This document shows, piece after piece, positions 17,928 through 27,550 of a stretch of DNA of 64,000 nucleotides. Below the pieces are notes generated by a model. It searched no databases, had not been told where the DNA came from, and was given only the letters and a program-made list of their open reading frames with translations. Position numbers and translations under genes: made by a program. The DNA lies in contig JBDWGH010000002.1 of NCBI GenBank assembly GCA_039975855.1, positions 744,001 through 808,000 on the forward strand, read 5' to 3'. The DNA is from Litorimonas sp039975855. GTDB lineage: Bacteria; Pseudomonadota; Alphaproteobacteria; Caulobacterales; Maricaulaceae. Positions within the stretch are counted from its first letter, which is position 1; each line of letters starts with the position of its first letter.

Positions 17928-18632
17928 ATGGGAATGAACATGATGGAAATGATCATGCAGGCTGCGGGCGGACAAGCACCACAGCAAGTTGGTCAACAAT
18001 TCGGCCTTAATCAACAACAATCACAAAGCGCAATCGCGGCGCTTTTGCCGGCTATTTCATCAGCCATGAAGCAAAACACGAATAACCCACAAGGTTTGGC
18101 GGGTCTACTTGGTGCGCTTCAAAATGGAAGCCACGATCAGTATTTGGACAATCCGGCGCAATTGGGTCAGCCCGCTGCCGTCAATGAAGGCAATGCGATC
18201 TTGGGTCACTTATTTGGCTCTAAGGATGTTTCCCGCGCTGTAGCGGGACGCGCAGCAGAGCAATCGGGTGTTGGCGCAGACGTTTTGAAGAAGATGTTAC
18301 CAATGGTCGCCATGATGGCGATGGGCTCGCTTGGTAAACAGACCCGCGGCGCGGGCATGTTCAATCAAAGCCAAGGCGGCGGCGGTCTGCAAGGCATGAT
18401 TGCGCAAATGGCGATGCAACAGCTAACTGGCGGCGCACAATCTAAAGGCGGCCTTGGTGGTCTGCTCGGCGGATTGCTCGGCGGCGGTGCCCGTAGGCAG
18501 CAGGTGCAAATGCAGCAGCAAGCCAACTCAGCGCATCAGCAAGGCCTCGGTATGTTAGGCAAAATGCTCGACGCAGACGGTGACGGCAGCTCAATGGATG
18601 ATATCCTTGGGATGATCATGAACAAAAGATAG
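17928..18632 (+). CDS. DUF937 family protein, Gln/Gly/Met-rich
   Basis: 234 residues from the ATG at 17928, which sits 7 bases after AGGAG; an ATG at 17922 is too close to that site. The N-terminal half has the DUF937 pattern: QQVGQQFGLNQQQSQSAIAA, LLPAISSAMKQN, GNAILGHLFGSKDVSRAVA and VGADVLKKMLPMVAMMAMGS. The C-terminal half is a low-complexity Gly/Gln/Leu linker (LGGLLGGLLGGG) and an acidic end, DADGDGSSMDDILGM. Cytoplasmic, function unknown. A strong bidirectional terminator follows. Confidence 0.85.
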   Translation: MGMNMMEMIMQAAGGQAPQQVGQQFGLNQQQSQSAIAALLPAISSAMKQNTNNPQGLAGLLGALQNGSHDQYLDNPAQLGQPAAVNEGNAILGHLFGSKDVSRAVAGRAAEQSGVGADVLKKMLPMVAMMAMGSLGKQTRGAGMFNQSQGGGGLQGMIAQMAMQQLTGGAQSKGGLGGLLGGLLGGGARRQQVQMQQQANSAHQQGLGMLGKMLDADGDGSSMDDILGMIMNKR

Positions 18633-18680
18633 CTTTGGTTTACCCAGTCTTTCTGAGGCTGGGTCTTCAGAAGACAATAA

Positions 18681-18710
18681 AAAAAGCCCGCTCAATTGAG
18701 CGGGCTTTTT
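18681..18710. terminator. bidirectional intrinsic terminator
   Basis: A perfect 30-base palindrome: A5, GCCCGCTCAA, its complement TTGAGCGGGC, T5. It lies between the convergent DUF937 gene and POT transporter gene and can end transcription from both sides. Confidence 0.95.
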
Positions 18711-18736
18711 GTTTTCCAAGTTATGACGCTTTTGTA

Positions 18737-20272
18737 CTAGCTAGCTTCAAGGGCATCTGTGCGCGTTCTTTCGATTTCGACTTCACGCTCCCAGCCTTTG
18801 ATGAACATACCAATCAGAAGGACGACCGCGCCAACGCCAATCACGAATGTCGAAATCATCGTGAACAAATCGGGCATCTCGGCAATGTTCTCCGGATCGA
18901 AACCACCGGCCAAAAGGCCAGCAATAATGTTGCCCATGGAATAGGTTAGAACGAACAGTCCCATAAGCTGTGCAACGAAACGCTTAGGTGAAAGCTTGCT
19001 CACCGCGGAAAGGGCAATTGGGCTCAACCACAGCTCACCAACAGTATGAAGGAAATACGTAAGAACCAGCCAGAAAACGGTTACGTTTCCATTTGCAGCG
19101 GCTTCGGCAGCAAAAATCATAACCACAAATCCTAAGCCCATAATCACGAGGCCAACACCCATCTTAATCCCGTAAGCTGGCGTTGAAAGTTTGCGTCCCA
19201 ACCAAAGCCAGAAATAGACAAAAAACGGTGTCAGCAGAATGATGAACCAAGAGTTGATGCTTTGAAGCCAGGTCGTTGGCATTTCCCAGCCAAAGATATT
19301 TCGGTCTACATTATCGCGTCCAAAGAGATTGAGTGAAGATCCTGCCTGCTCAAAACCAGACCAGAAACAAGTTGAAGCCACGCAAACTAACAAGAGCGCC
19401 CACATACCTTTTTTCTCAATCTTGCTGAGATTCCCGCCAAAATAAATCCAACAAAAATAGGCGACAAAGATACATAAAAAACCGATGGCCGTACCTTTGG
19501 AAATTGCAATCGGGTCAATTGTAAGGACCCCTGTTAGCATGAGCGCTGTCACGATTGCTATTGCCGCAAGGCCAAGCGCGATCACGATCCAGCTACGGCG
19601 TTGACCTACGGAGCTCATCGGAGAAGCCGGTTTTTCTCCAGCACCCTTTAAGGTCGGTTTGGTGAAGTGGAAAACCATAAGGCCGATCGCCATACCAACG
19701 GCAGCTGAACCGAAACCCACATGCCAACCAACTTTTTCTGCTAAACCTCCACAAACTATATATCCAAGAACAGATCCGATATTAATGCCCATGTAATACA
19801 AGGCATACCCGCTATCTCGTCGCTCATCGTCAGACGTGTAGAGTTGTCCAACCATTGCCGATATATTTGGCTTGAGAAGTCCCGTCCCAAGGACGACCAA
19901 TAGCAAGCCAATGAAAAATGTAGGCGTTCCAGGAATAGCGAGGACCACATGACCGCACATGATGACGATACCACCATACCAAACGGCTTTTTGGCTTCCG
20001 ATCAACCTGTCCGCTATCCAACCTCCTGGCAATCCCATGAAATACACAGACGCCGTGTAAAGCCCATAGATTGCAAAAGCCGTCGCTGTTCCGATGGCCA
20101 TCCCGCCTTCAGCAATCACTGCCGTCATGAATAATACTAAGAAGCCGCGCATGCCGTAATAGCTCATGCGCTCCCACATTTCTGTCACGAAAAGATTCAT
20201 TAATCCCATCGGATGTCCAAAAAACCTAGTATCTCTCGCAGAACCAGTTGGCGTAACTTGTGATTCAGCCAT
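18737..20272 (-). CDS. POT/PTR family proton-dependent oligopeptide transporter
   Basis: 511 residues, major facilitator fold with 12-14 helices. Takes up di- and tripeptides with protons across the inner membrane. Signatures: GFLVLFMTAVIAEGG after the MWERMSYYGMRG motif (the ExxERFxYYG motif of the family), GGWIADRLIGSQKAV and the PTR2 motif YYMGINIGSVLGY. The TonB receptor gene starts 213 bases upstream on the other strand, so import across both membranes is a possible link. Confidence 0.95.
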   Translation of the reverse strand: MAESQVTPTGSARDTRFFGHPMGLMNLFVTEMWERMSYYGMRGFLVLFMTAVIAEGGMAIGTATAFAIYGLYTASVYFMGLPGGWIADRLIGSQKAVWYGGIVIMCGHVVLAIPGTPTFFIGLLLVVLGTGLLKPNISAMVGQLYTSDDERRDSGYALYYMGINIGSVLGYIVCGGLAEKVGWHVGFGSAAVGMAIGLMVFHFTKPTLKGAGEKPASPMSSVGQRRSWIVIALGLAAIAIVTALMLTGVLTIDPIAISKGTAIGFLCIFVAYFCWIYFGGNLSKIEKKGMWALLLVCVASTCFWSGFEQAGSSLNLFGRDNVDRNIFGWEMPTTWLQSINSWFIILLTPFFVYFWLWLGRKLSTPAYGIKMGVGLVIMGLGFVVMIFAAEAAANGNVTVFWLVLTYFLHTVGELWLSPIALSAVSKLSPKRFVAQLMGLFVLTYSMGNIIAGLLAGGFDPENIAEMPDLFTMISTFVIGVGAVVLLIGMFIKGWEREVEIERTRTDALEAS

Positions 20273-20485
20273 TAAAATCCCCTGTTAATCATGTTTGTTT
20301 GAAGAGGTTCTTCTTCAGAACCAACTTATCTTATGTCGCCTGTGACACACCGCGCAATCCAGCGCAACGCTGCCAGTAGGACTTCAATCTGTTCGATGAC
20401 ATACAGGTGAAGGGTTGTGATAAAACTTTGAGTAGACTAGGGGCGCATCATACGAAATTCCGAGTGCTTGATTAGGGGTCATCAG

Positions 20486-22567
20486 GTGAAGAAAACAACA
20501 ATCACGGCTTTGTTAGTCACGGCGGCTTTTGGGTCAACGATGACACCTGCCTTTGGACAAGTTGAATCTTCAGCAAACCCCGAAAACGAAACACAGGTCT
20601 ACACTCCCGATTATTTCACGCAATTTGCCCCGCAAACCGCTGCTGATATGGTTGCACGCCTACCCGGGTTTGAAATTCGCGGAAGGGAAGGCGGAGAACG
20701 CGGCTTCGGCCAAGCCTCGCTTAATATCCTGATCAATGGCCGTCGCCCCTCATCAAAATCTTCGGGCGCCAATCAAATCTTGGGCCGTATACCCGCAAGC
20801 AATGTAACCCGCATCGAAATCGTCGACGGCGCAACGCTGGATATTCCCGGTCTTTCGGGACAGGTCGCCAATATCATCGCAAAAACAGGCGAACTGTCAG
20901 GTAGTTGGAATTACGCTGTTAGGTTTGAAAAGGGCTCACAGCCGCAGCTTGGAGATGGCGGTATAAACTTTTCGGCCAAAACTAGAAATTTGGAAGCTGT
21001 GGGTAGCCTCGACTTAGGCCAATTTATTTTCACTGAAGACGGCGATGAGACTTTCTTTAACGGTGATGGAAATATTACGCAGGATCGAGTTGAGAAACTC
21101 GGATTTAACGGTCAGAGACCCAGTGCAAATCTAAATTTAACGCTGGATCGGGAAAATGGAGATATTGGCAACCTCAACCTCTCCGCCTTACGTCAAAACC
21201 GAAACACAACTGTATCAGAAACCTTTTTGGATAGAACGGATAGCACCCTCTCCGGCGCGTCCCTTGCCACAATTGGCGAAGACCGAGACCGGTTGGAAAT
21301 TAGCGGCGATTATAGTTTCGATCTTAAAGGCCTAGGTCAAAATGGCCGTCTCAAACTTATCGCACTTCATAGTCATCAGGATTTTGACGTCACGAGCCGG
21401 TTCCTTTTCAATGATGATACATCTGGGCAATTCTCCCAATTATTCCTCCGAAATGATCTCGAGACCGAATATATCGCCCGCGCTGAATATACATGGAAGA
21501 CAGGCGAAACGTCAGATTGGGCCCTCTCTCTCGAGGGCGCCATAAATGAGCTCGAATCAGATACAGAGTTTTCCGAAAATGGAGGAGACATTGCATTCGA
21601 TAGCGTTCGCGTGGAAGAAGATCGCGCTCAAGTCAATTTATCCCGCAGTTGGTCCGCAACGGAAAAGCTAAATATTCAGGCATCGCTTGGCGCAGAATAT
21701 TCCGTATTGGAAGTTCTGTCTGGCGATAATGGTCCAGAAAAATTCTTCCGGCCCAAAGGTTTCGTCGCGGCGTCCTATGGCCTTGCAGAGGATTGGACAT
21801 TGCGCGCTGAATTAGAACGCAGTGTCGGCCAACTCGATTTTGGAGATTTCGTTTCGGATGTTAGCTTGGCAGAAGGCACTGCCAACCAAGGCAGTCAAAG
21901 TCTTGTACCACAGCAAAGTTGGGAAACAGGACTGGAGCTGGAGCATCAGAATTCAACCGGTTTATCGGGGCGCGCAAAAATTTTCTTCAACGTCATTGAG
22001 GATCGGGTTGAACAATTACTCTTCGAAACGGGTAATGGCGATGGAACGACTAGCCTTGTTCAAGGGCCAGGAAATCTTGATACAAATGTTCAGAGATATG
22101 GGATTGAAGGTAACCTAACTTGGGTTTTGGATGATACGCTCAAGGGCTTGCGGCTCACAGCTGAGGGATTGCTGGCTGACAGCACGTTATCAGATCCTAT
22201 CACAGGGGAAAGTCGCCCAACAAGCCGTCAAACACTTTGGGAATATGAAGTGGCTGCCCGCTGGGATATTAACGGAACGCCCTTCGCACTGGAAGCGGAA
22301 ATCGAACAAATGCGGCGCGCCGATGTTTTCCGAATTGATGAACGCTTACCAAATGATTTCATCCGGCCAAGTTTCGAATTTTCCCTGATTCACAAAGACC
22401 TATTTGGCATGCAGTGGACTTTAAAAGCCCAGAATATAATCGATTTCGAATTTAGACGTCAGCGTTTCGTTTTTGACGAAGATCGACGTGGTGAACTTCT
22501 TCGCCGAGAACTTACGCGCCGCAAACGCGGTCAGCGCATTTCTATCGAAGTAACGGATACCTTTTAG
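20486..22567 (+). CDS. TonB-dependent receptor (plug domain plus divergent barrel)
   Basis: 693 residues from a GTG at 20486, which has AGGGG 8 bases before it and gives a clean signal peptide (KKTTITALLVTAAFGSTMTPAFG); a TTG six codons earlier is also possible. The plug domain follows: QTAADMVARLPGFEIRGREGG, LNILINGRRPSSK, NVTRIEIVDGATLDIPG and VANIIAK. The rest is a series of amphipathic beta strands ending in Phe, as in outer-membrane barrels. Substrate unknown. The stop shares four bases with the convergent gshA stop. Confidence 0.88.
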   Translation: MKKTTITALLVTAAFGSTMTPAFGQVESSANPENETQVYTPDYFTQFAPQTAADMVARLPGFEIRGREGGERGFGQASLNILINGRRPSSKSSGANQILGRIPASNVTRIEIVDGATLDIPGLSGQVANIIAKTGELSGSWNYAVRFEKGSQPQLGDGGINFSAKTRNLEAVGSLDLGQFIFTEDGDETFFNGDGNITQDRVEKLGFNGQRPSANLNLTLDRENGDIGNLNLSALRQNRNTTVSETFLDRTDSTLSGASLATIGEDRDRLEISGDYSFDLKGLGQNGRLKLIALHSHQDFDVTSRFLFNDDTSGQFSQLFLRNDLETEYIARAEYTWKTGETSDWALSLEGAINELESDTEFSENGGDIAFDSVRVEEDRAQVNLSRSWSATEKLNIQASLGAEYSVLEVLSGDNGPEKFFRPKGFVAASYGLAEDWTLRAELERSVGQLDFGDFVSDVSLAEGTANQGSQSLVPQQSWETGLELEHQNSTGLSGRAKIFFNVIEDRVEQLLFETGNGDGTTSLVQGPGNLDTNVQRYGIEGNLTWVLDDTLKGLRLTAEGLLADSTLSDPITGESRPTSRQTLWEYEVAARWDINGTPFALEAEIEQMRRADVFRIDERLPNDFIRPSFEFSLIHKDLFGMQWTLKAQNIIDFEFRRQRFVFDEDRRGELLRRELTRRKRGQRISIEVTDTF

Positions 22568-23964
22568 TAGATACACTCTGTGTAGGCCCGCATAACATCA
22601 CCAGCCCATTCACGATTGAATTTCGTGATCAAACGGTCGGCGCTCGATTGCTTGGAGGCGACCTTCGCGTCTAGGTCCTGCAGAAACACAGTTTCATTTT
22701 CTCCGTGAGCATTCATTTTCGCTCTCGCATTGAGGCCCGCACGAGAAATATCCAAAGCCTGTTTCGCAAGGTCATTGATTGTTCCGTCTCTGAACGGCGT
22801 TTGCAGACCGAAAGTCGGTACTGTATCCCGCAGTGTTTGACGCTCTTCTGTGGTCCAATCTTTGACCATATCCCAAGCCGCATCTAACGCCGTCTCATCA
22901 TATAAGAGACCTGTCCAAAAAGCGGGCATGGCACACAACTCATCCCAATGACCGGTATCACAACCGCGCATTTCTAAGAATTTTTTCAAACGGACTTCTG
23001 GGAAAATCGTCGATAAGTGATCTTCAAAATCTTGCATGGTCGCCGTTTGCCCGGGAACAACATCCAAATCGCCAGAGAGAAATTTGCGGAAGTCTTTGCC
23101 CGCGGCATTTAGATATTCGCCGTTTCGATAAACGAAATACATGGGAACTGTGAGTGCGTAATCGACATATTGCTCAAAGCCGAATCCTTCATCAAAAACG
23201 AAAGGCAGCATTCCAGTTCTGTCAGCATCGGTATCCATCCAAATACGTGAACGGAAAGACTTATACCCATTCAACTTACCGTCTGTGAAAGGGGAATTAG
23301 CGAACAAGGCCGTGGCAATAGGTTGCAAAGCCAGACTAACCCGAAATTTTTTGACCATGTCCGCTTCGGATCCGAAGTCTAAATTCGCTTGGACTGTACA
23401 AGTCCGAAACATCATTTCGCGGCCCATCGTGCCAACCTTTTGCATATAGTCGCGCATGATCTTATAACGACCCTTGGGCATAACGGGTACGTCTTCCAGC
23501 TTCGTATCGGGACGGAATCCCAGCGAAAGAAAACCAGCGCCGATTTCGTCGGCGACTTCGCGGACTTCGCGTAAGTGGCGTGAAACCTCGGCACAGGTTT
23601 GATGAATGTGTTCTAGTGGGGCGCCAGAGAGTTCCAATTGCCCACCAGGTTCCAACGACACGGACGCACCGTCACGCTTCAAGGCGATGAGATTGCCATC
23701 TTCAAGCACGGGTTCCCAATCGAACCGCTGAAGTCCTTCAAGCATGGCTTTGATGGAACACGGTCCGTCGTAAGGTAGGGGCAGTTTCTTGGCGTTACAA
23801 AATCCAATTTTTTCGTGTTCTGTCCCCACACGCCAATCGGCTTTGGGTTTAGAGCCCGAGGCCAGATAGTCGATCATCTGAGACTTGGACGAAATGGGTT
23901 GGGGATTTGAAGCGGAGGGACCTGACATGTCGCGGGGTTTAGTCCTGTCCGCGGCGTCCGACAA
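22564..23964 (-). CDS. gshA: glutamate-cysteine ligase, plant/alphaproteobacterial type
   Basis: First step of glutathione synthesis: joins glutamate and cysteine with ATP. 466 residues of the GCS2 type found in alphaproteobacteria and plants, not the enterobacterial GshA. Visible: WRVGTEHEKIGF, SLEPGGQLELSGAPLEHIH, YMQKVGTMGREMMFRTCTVQ, NLDFGSEADM and the C-terminal YTECIY. Divergent from purD. Its stop overlaps the TonB receptor stop by four bases. Confidence 0.96.
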   Translation of the reverse strand: MSDAADRTKPRDMSGPSASNPQPISSKSQMIDYLASGSKPKADWRVGTEHEKIGFCNAKKLPLPYDGPCSIKAMLEGLQRFDWEPVLEDGNLIALKRDGASVSLEPGGQLELSGAPLEHIHQTCAEVSRHLREVREVADEIGAGFLSLGFRPDTKLEDVPVMPKGRYKIMRDYMQKVGTMGREMMFRTCTVQANLDFGSEADMVKKFRVSLALQPIATALFANSPFTDGKLNGYKSFRSRIWMDTDADRTGMLPFVFDEGFGFEQYVDYALTVPMYFVYRNGEYLNAAGKDFRKFLSGDLDVVPGQTATMQDFEDHLSTIFPEVRLKKFLEMRGCDTGHWDELCAMPAFWTGLLYDETALDAAWDMVKDWTTEERQTLRDTVPTFGLQTPFRDGTINDLAKQALDISRAGLNARAKMNAHGENETVFLQDLDAKVASKQSSADRLITKFNREWAGDVMRAYTECIY

Positions 23965-24082
23965 GCCGCAAAACCGCAGTTCAAGTAAACGAAAATGTGA
24001 ATGAGTTGAGTGTCACTGATTGCGGTCCTCGGCCCACAAGCATATGAGGCCTAATCGAAACCTTCGTATAACGAGATTTGAA

Positions 24083-25363
24083 ATGAAAATTCTTCTGATC
24101 GGCTCTGGCGGGCGTGAACACGCTTTGGCTTGGAAATTGGCACAATCTCCTCTGGTGGAGACGTTACATTGTGCACCTGGAAACGCCGGAATTGCAGAGG
24201 TGGCCGATATTGTAGACGTGAAAGCTGACGACATCATTGGGTTGCTCGCCCTTACCCAACGCGAAGCCTATGATTTCGTTGTTGTGGGGCCGGAACAGCC
24301 ATTGGCATTAGGTATCGTCGACGCTTTACAAGATATGGGAGTCAAAACCTTTGGGCCAATACAGGCTGCTGCACAGCTGGAATCCTCCAAAGCTTTCACA
24401 AAATCGCTTTGCGACAAGTATAATATCCCGACCGCAGCGTATGGTGTTTTCACAAACATCAAAGACGCGAGAGCTTTCCTCAAAACGATGAAAGCGCCTT
24501 ATGTTTTGAAAGCCGACGGATTGGCGGCCGGTAAAGGTGTCGTCATCCCTGAAACGCTCAAAGAAGCGGAAGCTGAGCTGGAAGAATTCTTCTCCGGAAA
24601 ATTCGGCGACGCCTCTAAAACGGTGCTCATTGAGGAATTCATGCACGGGCAGGAAGCCAGCTTTTTTGCCATTTCAGACGGAAAAACAGCCCTGCCCCTC
24701 ATTGCGGCACAAGACCACAAACGGGCCTTCGATGGCGACAAAGGTCCAAACACAGGCGGTATGGGTGCCTATTCTCCTGCCCCTGTTTTCACAGATGAAG
24801 TTCTTGCGAACGTTATGGAAAAAATCATCCAACCCACGGTCTACGGCATGGCTAAAGACGGCCACCCGTTCAAAGGCGTGCTATTTGCTGGCCTGATGCT
24901 AACCGATGAAGGTCCGAAACTCATTGAATATAACGCCCGATTTGGGGATCCAGAATGCCAGGTCGTCATGCGCCGTTTGCAATCCGATCTCTTACCAATC
25001 TTTCTGGCCGCCGAAGCTGGAGAATTGGACAAAACAGAAGCCCCCGCTTGGTTTGAAAACCCCGTCGCTAATGTCGTCCTCGCGGCAAAAGGTTATCCAG
25101 GCAAATATGAGAAAGGTACCGTCATTGAAGGCGTCGAAGCCGCGAATGAAGAGGACGGCGTCGTTATCTTTCACGCGGGAACGCGCCGCGGCACAAATTG
25201 CGGTAAGTTAAAAGCAAATGGCGGACGCGTTTTGAACATCACCGCATCTGGGGAAACCCTGCAGGAGGCCGTAACACGCGCCTATACGGCTGTTGAAGAG
25301 ATCGATTGGGCTGATAAACAATTCCGCACGGACATTGCTCATCACGCTTTGCCAAAAAAGTAG
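24083..25363 (+). CDS. purD: phosphoribosylamine-glycine ligase
   Basis: Second step of purine synthesis: forms GAR from phosphoribosylamine, glycine and ATP. The ATG at 24083 gives 426 residues beginning with the expected MKILLIGSGGREHALAW; longer frames use unlikely upstream starts. ATP-grasp marks: YVLKADGLAAGKGVVIP, QDHKRAFDGDKGPNTGGMGA, LIEYNARFGDPECQ. Normal length. No other pur genes are in the window. Confidence 0.97.
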   Translation: MKILLIGSGGREHALAWKLAQSPLVETLHCAPGNAGIAEVADIVDVKADDIIGLLALTQREAYDFVVVGPEQPLALGIVDALQDMGVKTFGPIQAAAQLESSKAFTKSLCDKYNIPTAAYGVFTNIKDARAFLKTMKAPYVLKADGLAAGKGVVIPETLKEAEAELEEFFSGKFGDASKTVLIEEFMHGQEASFFAISDGKTALPLIAAQDHKRAFDGDKGPNTGGMGAYSPAPVFTDEVLANVMEKIIQPTVYGMAKDGHPFKGVLFAGLMLTDEGPKLIEYNARFGDPECQVVMRRLQSDLLPIFLAAEAGELDKTEAPAWFENPVANVVLAAKGYPGKYEKGTVIEGVEAANEEDGVVIFHAGTRRGTNCGKLKANGGRVLNITASGETLQEAVTRAYTAVEEIDWADKQFRTDIAHHALPKK

Positions 25364-25423
25364 AAGGCGCTTAGCCGTCAACAAATTGTGTTTCTCTTTT
25401 TGGGCGAGTCCACTTTCAACTAG

Positions 25424-25439
25424 TTAACAATGTGTTAAC
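25424..25439. promoter_or_regulatory. full CtrA-type box
   Basis: TTAA-N7-TTAAC, an exact match to the consensus for the alphaproteobacterial cell-cycle regulator CtrA, ending 8 bases before the ATG of the amidohydrolase gene. Such sites at a start codon would more likely block than activate the transcript, unless the start is further in. Binding is predicted from sequence only. Confidence 0.5.
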
Positions 25440-25446
25440 AGGTCGA

Positions 25447-26757
25447 ATGACCTATCGAACGCTTCTAAAAACTGCTCTTTTCACCTCGCTCTCAATCGGT
25501 GCGCTGGGAGTTGGACTTTCTGCCTTTGCAGATGCCAATGCCGAAGAGGATTATACTGATTACACCCTCATCCATGCTGGGCATGTGATGGCAGTTCCCG
25601 GCGAAACCGTTCTCGAAGATCAAACTATCATTATCCACGACGGTAAAATCTTGGGTGTCGAATCCGGCTTCCTAGAAGATAAAGATGCAACCATCATCGA
25701 TGGTAAAGACATGTTCTATCTGCCGGGACTGATCGATAGCCACGTGCATTTACGCGGTGAATGGAATCCCAATGGTCGGTTAGAAACATTCACTAAGGAA
25801 CCTGGGGATGTTGCCTTCGATGCGGCAGATAATGCACGCAAAACACTGATGGCGGGCTTTACTGCCGTGCAGGATGTAGGGGGGCCACCTGAAATCAAAG
25901 CTTTATCTCGCGCCATCAAAGCCGGAAAAATGACTGGGCCGCATATCCGCGCTTCCGGCAATGTTAGCATTACTGGCGGACATGGTGAGTTGAACGGCTA
26001 TCGCGCCGACATACTGGAACATTTCCAACGCCCGACGAATTGCGACGGTGCAGATGATTGCCGCCGTGCAACCCGTCTTGCGATTAAGAACGGCGCTGAC
26101 CTCATCAAAATTGCTTCCACCGGGGGCGTATTGTCCAACACGAATGCGGGCACTGGCCAGCAAATGACTGATGACGAACTCAAAGCCATCGTAGAGGCCG
26201 CGACCTCTATGGGCCGGAAAGTGACGGCACATGCCCACGGAAAAGATGGTATTGATGCGGCATTAAAAGCGGGCGTCAAATCCATTGAACACGGAACGGA
26301 TCTGGACGCCGAAACCGCGCGCTTGTTTAAGAAAAATGACGCTGTTTTGGTCCCGACCGTTTTGGCAGGCATGACGGTAAAGGAATGGGACTTCCTCCCC
26401 GAGGCCAGTTATCAAAAAGCTCAGGAAATCGGTCCTAAAATGCTCGATATGCTCGCCCTCGCCCACAAAAATGGCGTTACGATTGCCTTTGGAACGGACA
26501 CGGGCGTCAGTAAACATGGCGGCAATGCCAAGGAATTTGAATATATGGTCCAAGCCGGAATGTCCGAAACGGAGGCCATTCGCGCAGCAACCGTTGTCGC
26601 ATCCAAACATATCGAGATGGACAGTGTGATTGGCACATTGGAAGCTGGTAAATATGCGGACTTGATTGGCGTTGACGGAGACCCACGGGATGACATTAGC
26701 GAATTGATGGACGTTGATTTCGTCATGAAAGGCGGAGTCATTTATAAAAGCGAATAG
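25447..26757 (+). CDS. exported amidohydrolase family protein
   Basis: 436 residues from the ATG at 25447 with a signal peptide (LLKTALFTSLSIGALGVGLS, cleavage near SAFADANAEE). Amidohydrolase metal site: HVH in LPGLIDSHVHLRGEW, the conserved Lys in DLIKIASTGG, His in VTAHAHGKDG and SIEHGTDLD, and Asp in IAFGTDTGVS. Most like the imidazolonepropionase/Xaa-Pro dipeptidase-like branch that removes protective groups from peptides in the periplasm. Substrate unproven. A CtrA box overlaps the presumed promoter. Confidence 0.9.
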   Translation: MTYRTLLKTALFTSLSIGALGVGLSAFADANAEEDYTDYTLIHAGHVMAVPGETVLEDQTIIIHDGKILGVESGFLEDKDATIIDGKDMFYLPGLIDSHVHLRGEWNPNGRLETFTKEPGDVAFDAADNARKTLMAGFTAVQDVGGPPEIKALSRAIKAGKMTGPHIRASGNVSITGGHGELNGYRADILEHFQRPTNCDGADDCRRATRLAIKNGADLIKIASTGGVLSNTNAGTGQQMTDDELKAIVEAATSMGRKVTAHAHGKDGIDAALKAGVKSIEHGTDLDAETARLFKKNDAVLVPTVLAGMTVKEWDFLPEASYQKAQEIGPKMLDMLALAHKNGVTIAFGTDTGVSKHGGNAKEFEYMVQAGMSETEAIRAATVVASKHIEMDSVIGTLEAGKYADLIGVDGDPRDDISELMDVDFVMKGGVIYKSE

Positions 26758-26812
26758 CCCTTATTCGCCGACTAGCCTGTCTTTTTCTCTTAGTGGGCCT
26801 TAGGTTCGTCGC

Positions 26813-27541
26813 ATGACAGGGACAGCACTGATTATTGGATGCGGAGATGACACGGGAACAGCGATTGCGCGTGCCTTTGCCCGTGAAGGCTTACATGTCT
26901 GCCTCTCCCGCCGTCCCCGACACGCCGACAAATTAGAGACACTGGCGAAATCAATCCGCGCAGATGGGGGACTGGCTAGTGCTTGCCCTGTAGATGCGCG
27001 TGACGAAGACGCCATGATCGACCTTTTCAAATCTATCGAAACCGATATTGGCCCCTTAGAGGTGGTCATCTTCAATATTGGGGCGAATGTGAGATTTTCG
27101 ATCACGGAAACAACCAGTCGCGTTTTCCGCAAGGTTTGGGAAATGGCGACATTTGCGGGATTTTTAACCGGCCGCGAAGCGGCAAAACATATGCTGCCAC
27201 GCGGACGTGGTACTATCATTTTCACAGGTGCAACAGCGAGCTTACGCGGGGGATCAGGGTTTTCAGCCTTCGCCGGCGCCAAATTCGCTTTACGGGCCTT
27301 GGCCCAATCCATGGCCCGAGAATTGGGACCAAAGAACATTCACGTGGCCCATGTTGTCATTGACGGAGCGATAGATACGAATTTCATCCGCGAGATTTTA
27401 CCGGATGTCGACGCCAAGCGAGAACAAGACGCGATTCTTAACCCTGACCATGTCGCAGCGAATTATGTCATGCTGCATAACCAACCCCGCACGGCCTGGA
27501 CGCAAGAGTTAGATCTTCGACCATGGTCAGAAAAATTCTGA
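26813..27541 (+). CDS. atypical short-chain dehydrogenase/reductase
   Basis: 242 residues with a Rossmann fold: a glycine-rich loop IIGCGDDTGTAIAR (altered from TGxxxGxG), cofactor region DARDEDAM and FNIGANVRF in place of NNAG. The usual catalytic Tyr of YxxxK is Phe153 (FAGAK, with Lys157 kept), and the residue 13 positions before it, normally Ser, is Ala140. It therefore lacks the standard SDR acid/base set. The C-terminal HVAHVVIDGAIDTNF is a strong subfamily mark. It precedes a GST-kappa-type isomerase by 9 bases. Confidence 0.88.
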   Translation: MTGTALIIGCGDDTGTAIARAFAREGLHVCLSRRPRHADKLETLAKSIRADGGLASACPVDARDEDAMIDLFKSIETDIGPLEVVIFNIGANVRFSITETTSRVFRKVWEMATFAGFLTGREAAKHMLPRGRGTIIFTGATASLRGGSGFSAFAGAKFALRALAQSMARELGPKNIHVAHVVIDGAIDTNFIREILPDVDAKREQDAILNPDHVAANYVMLHNQPRTAWTQELDLRPWSEKF

Positions 27542-27550
27542 GGCTTTCAA

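Noticed and set aside
26750..26768. Hairpin GCGAATA/TATTCGC at the end of the amidohydrolase gene as a terminator
   Set aside because: Short, AT-rich stem and no T run directly after it.
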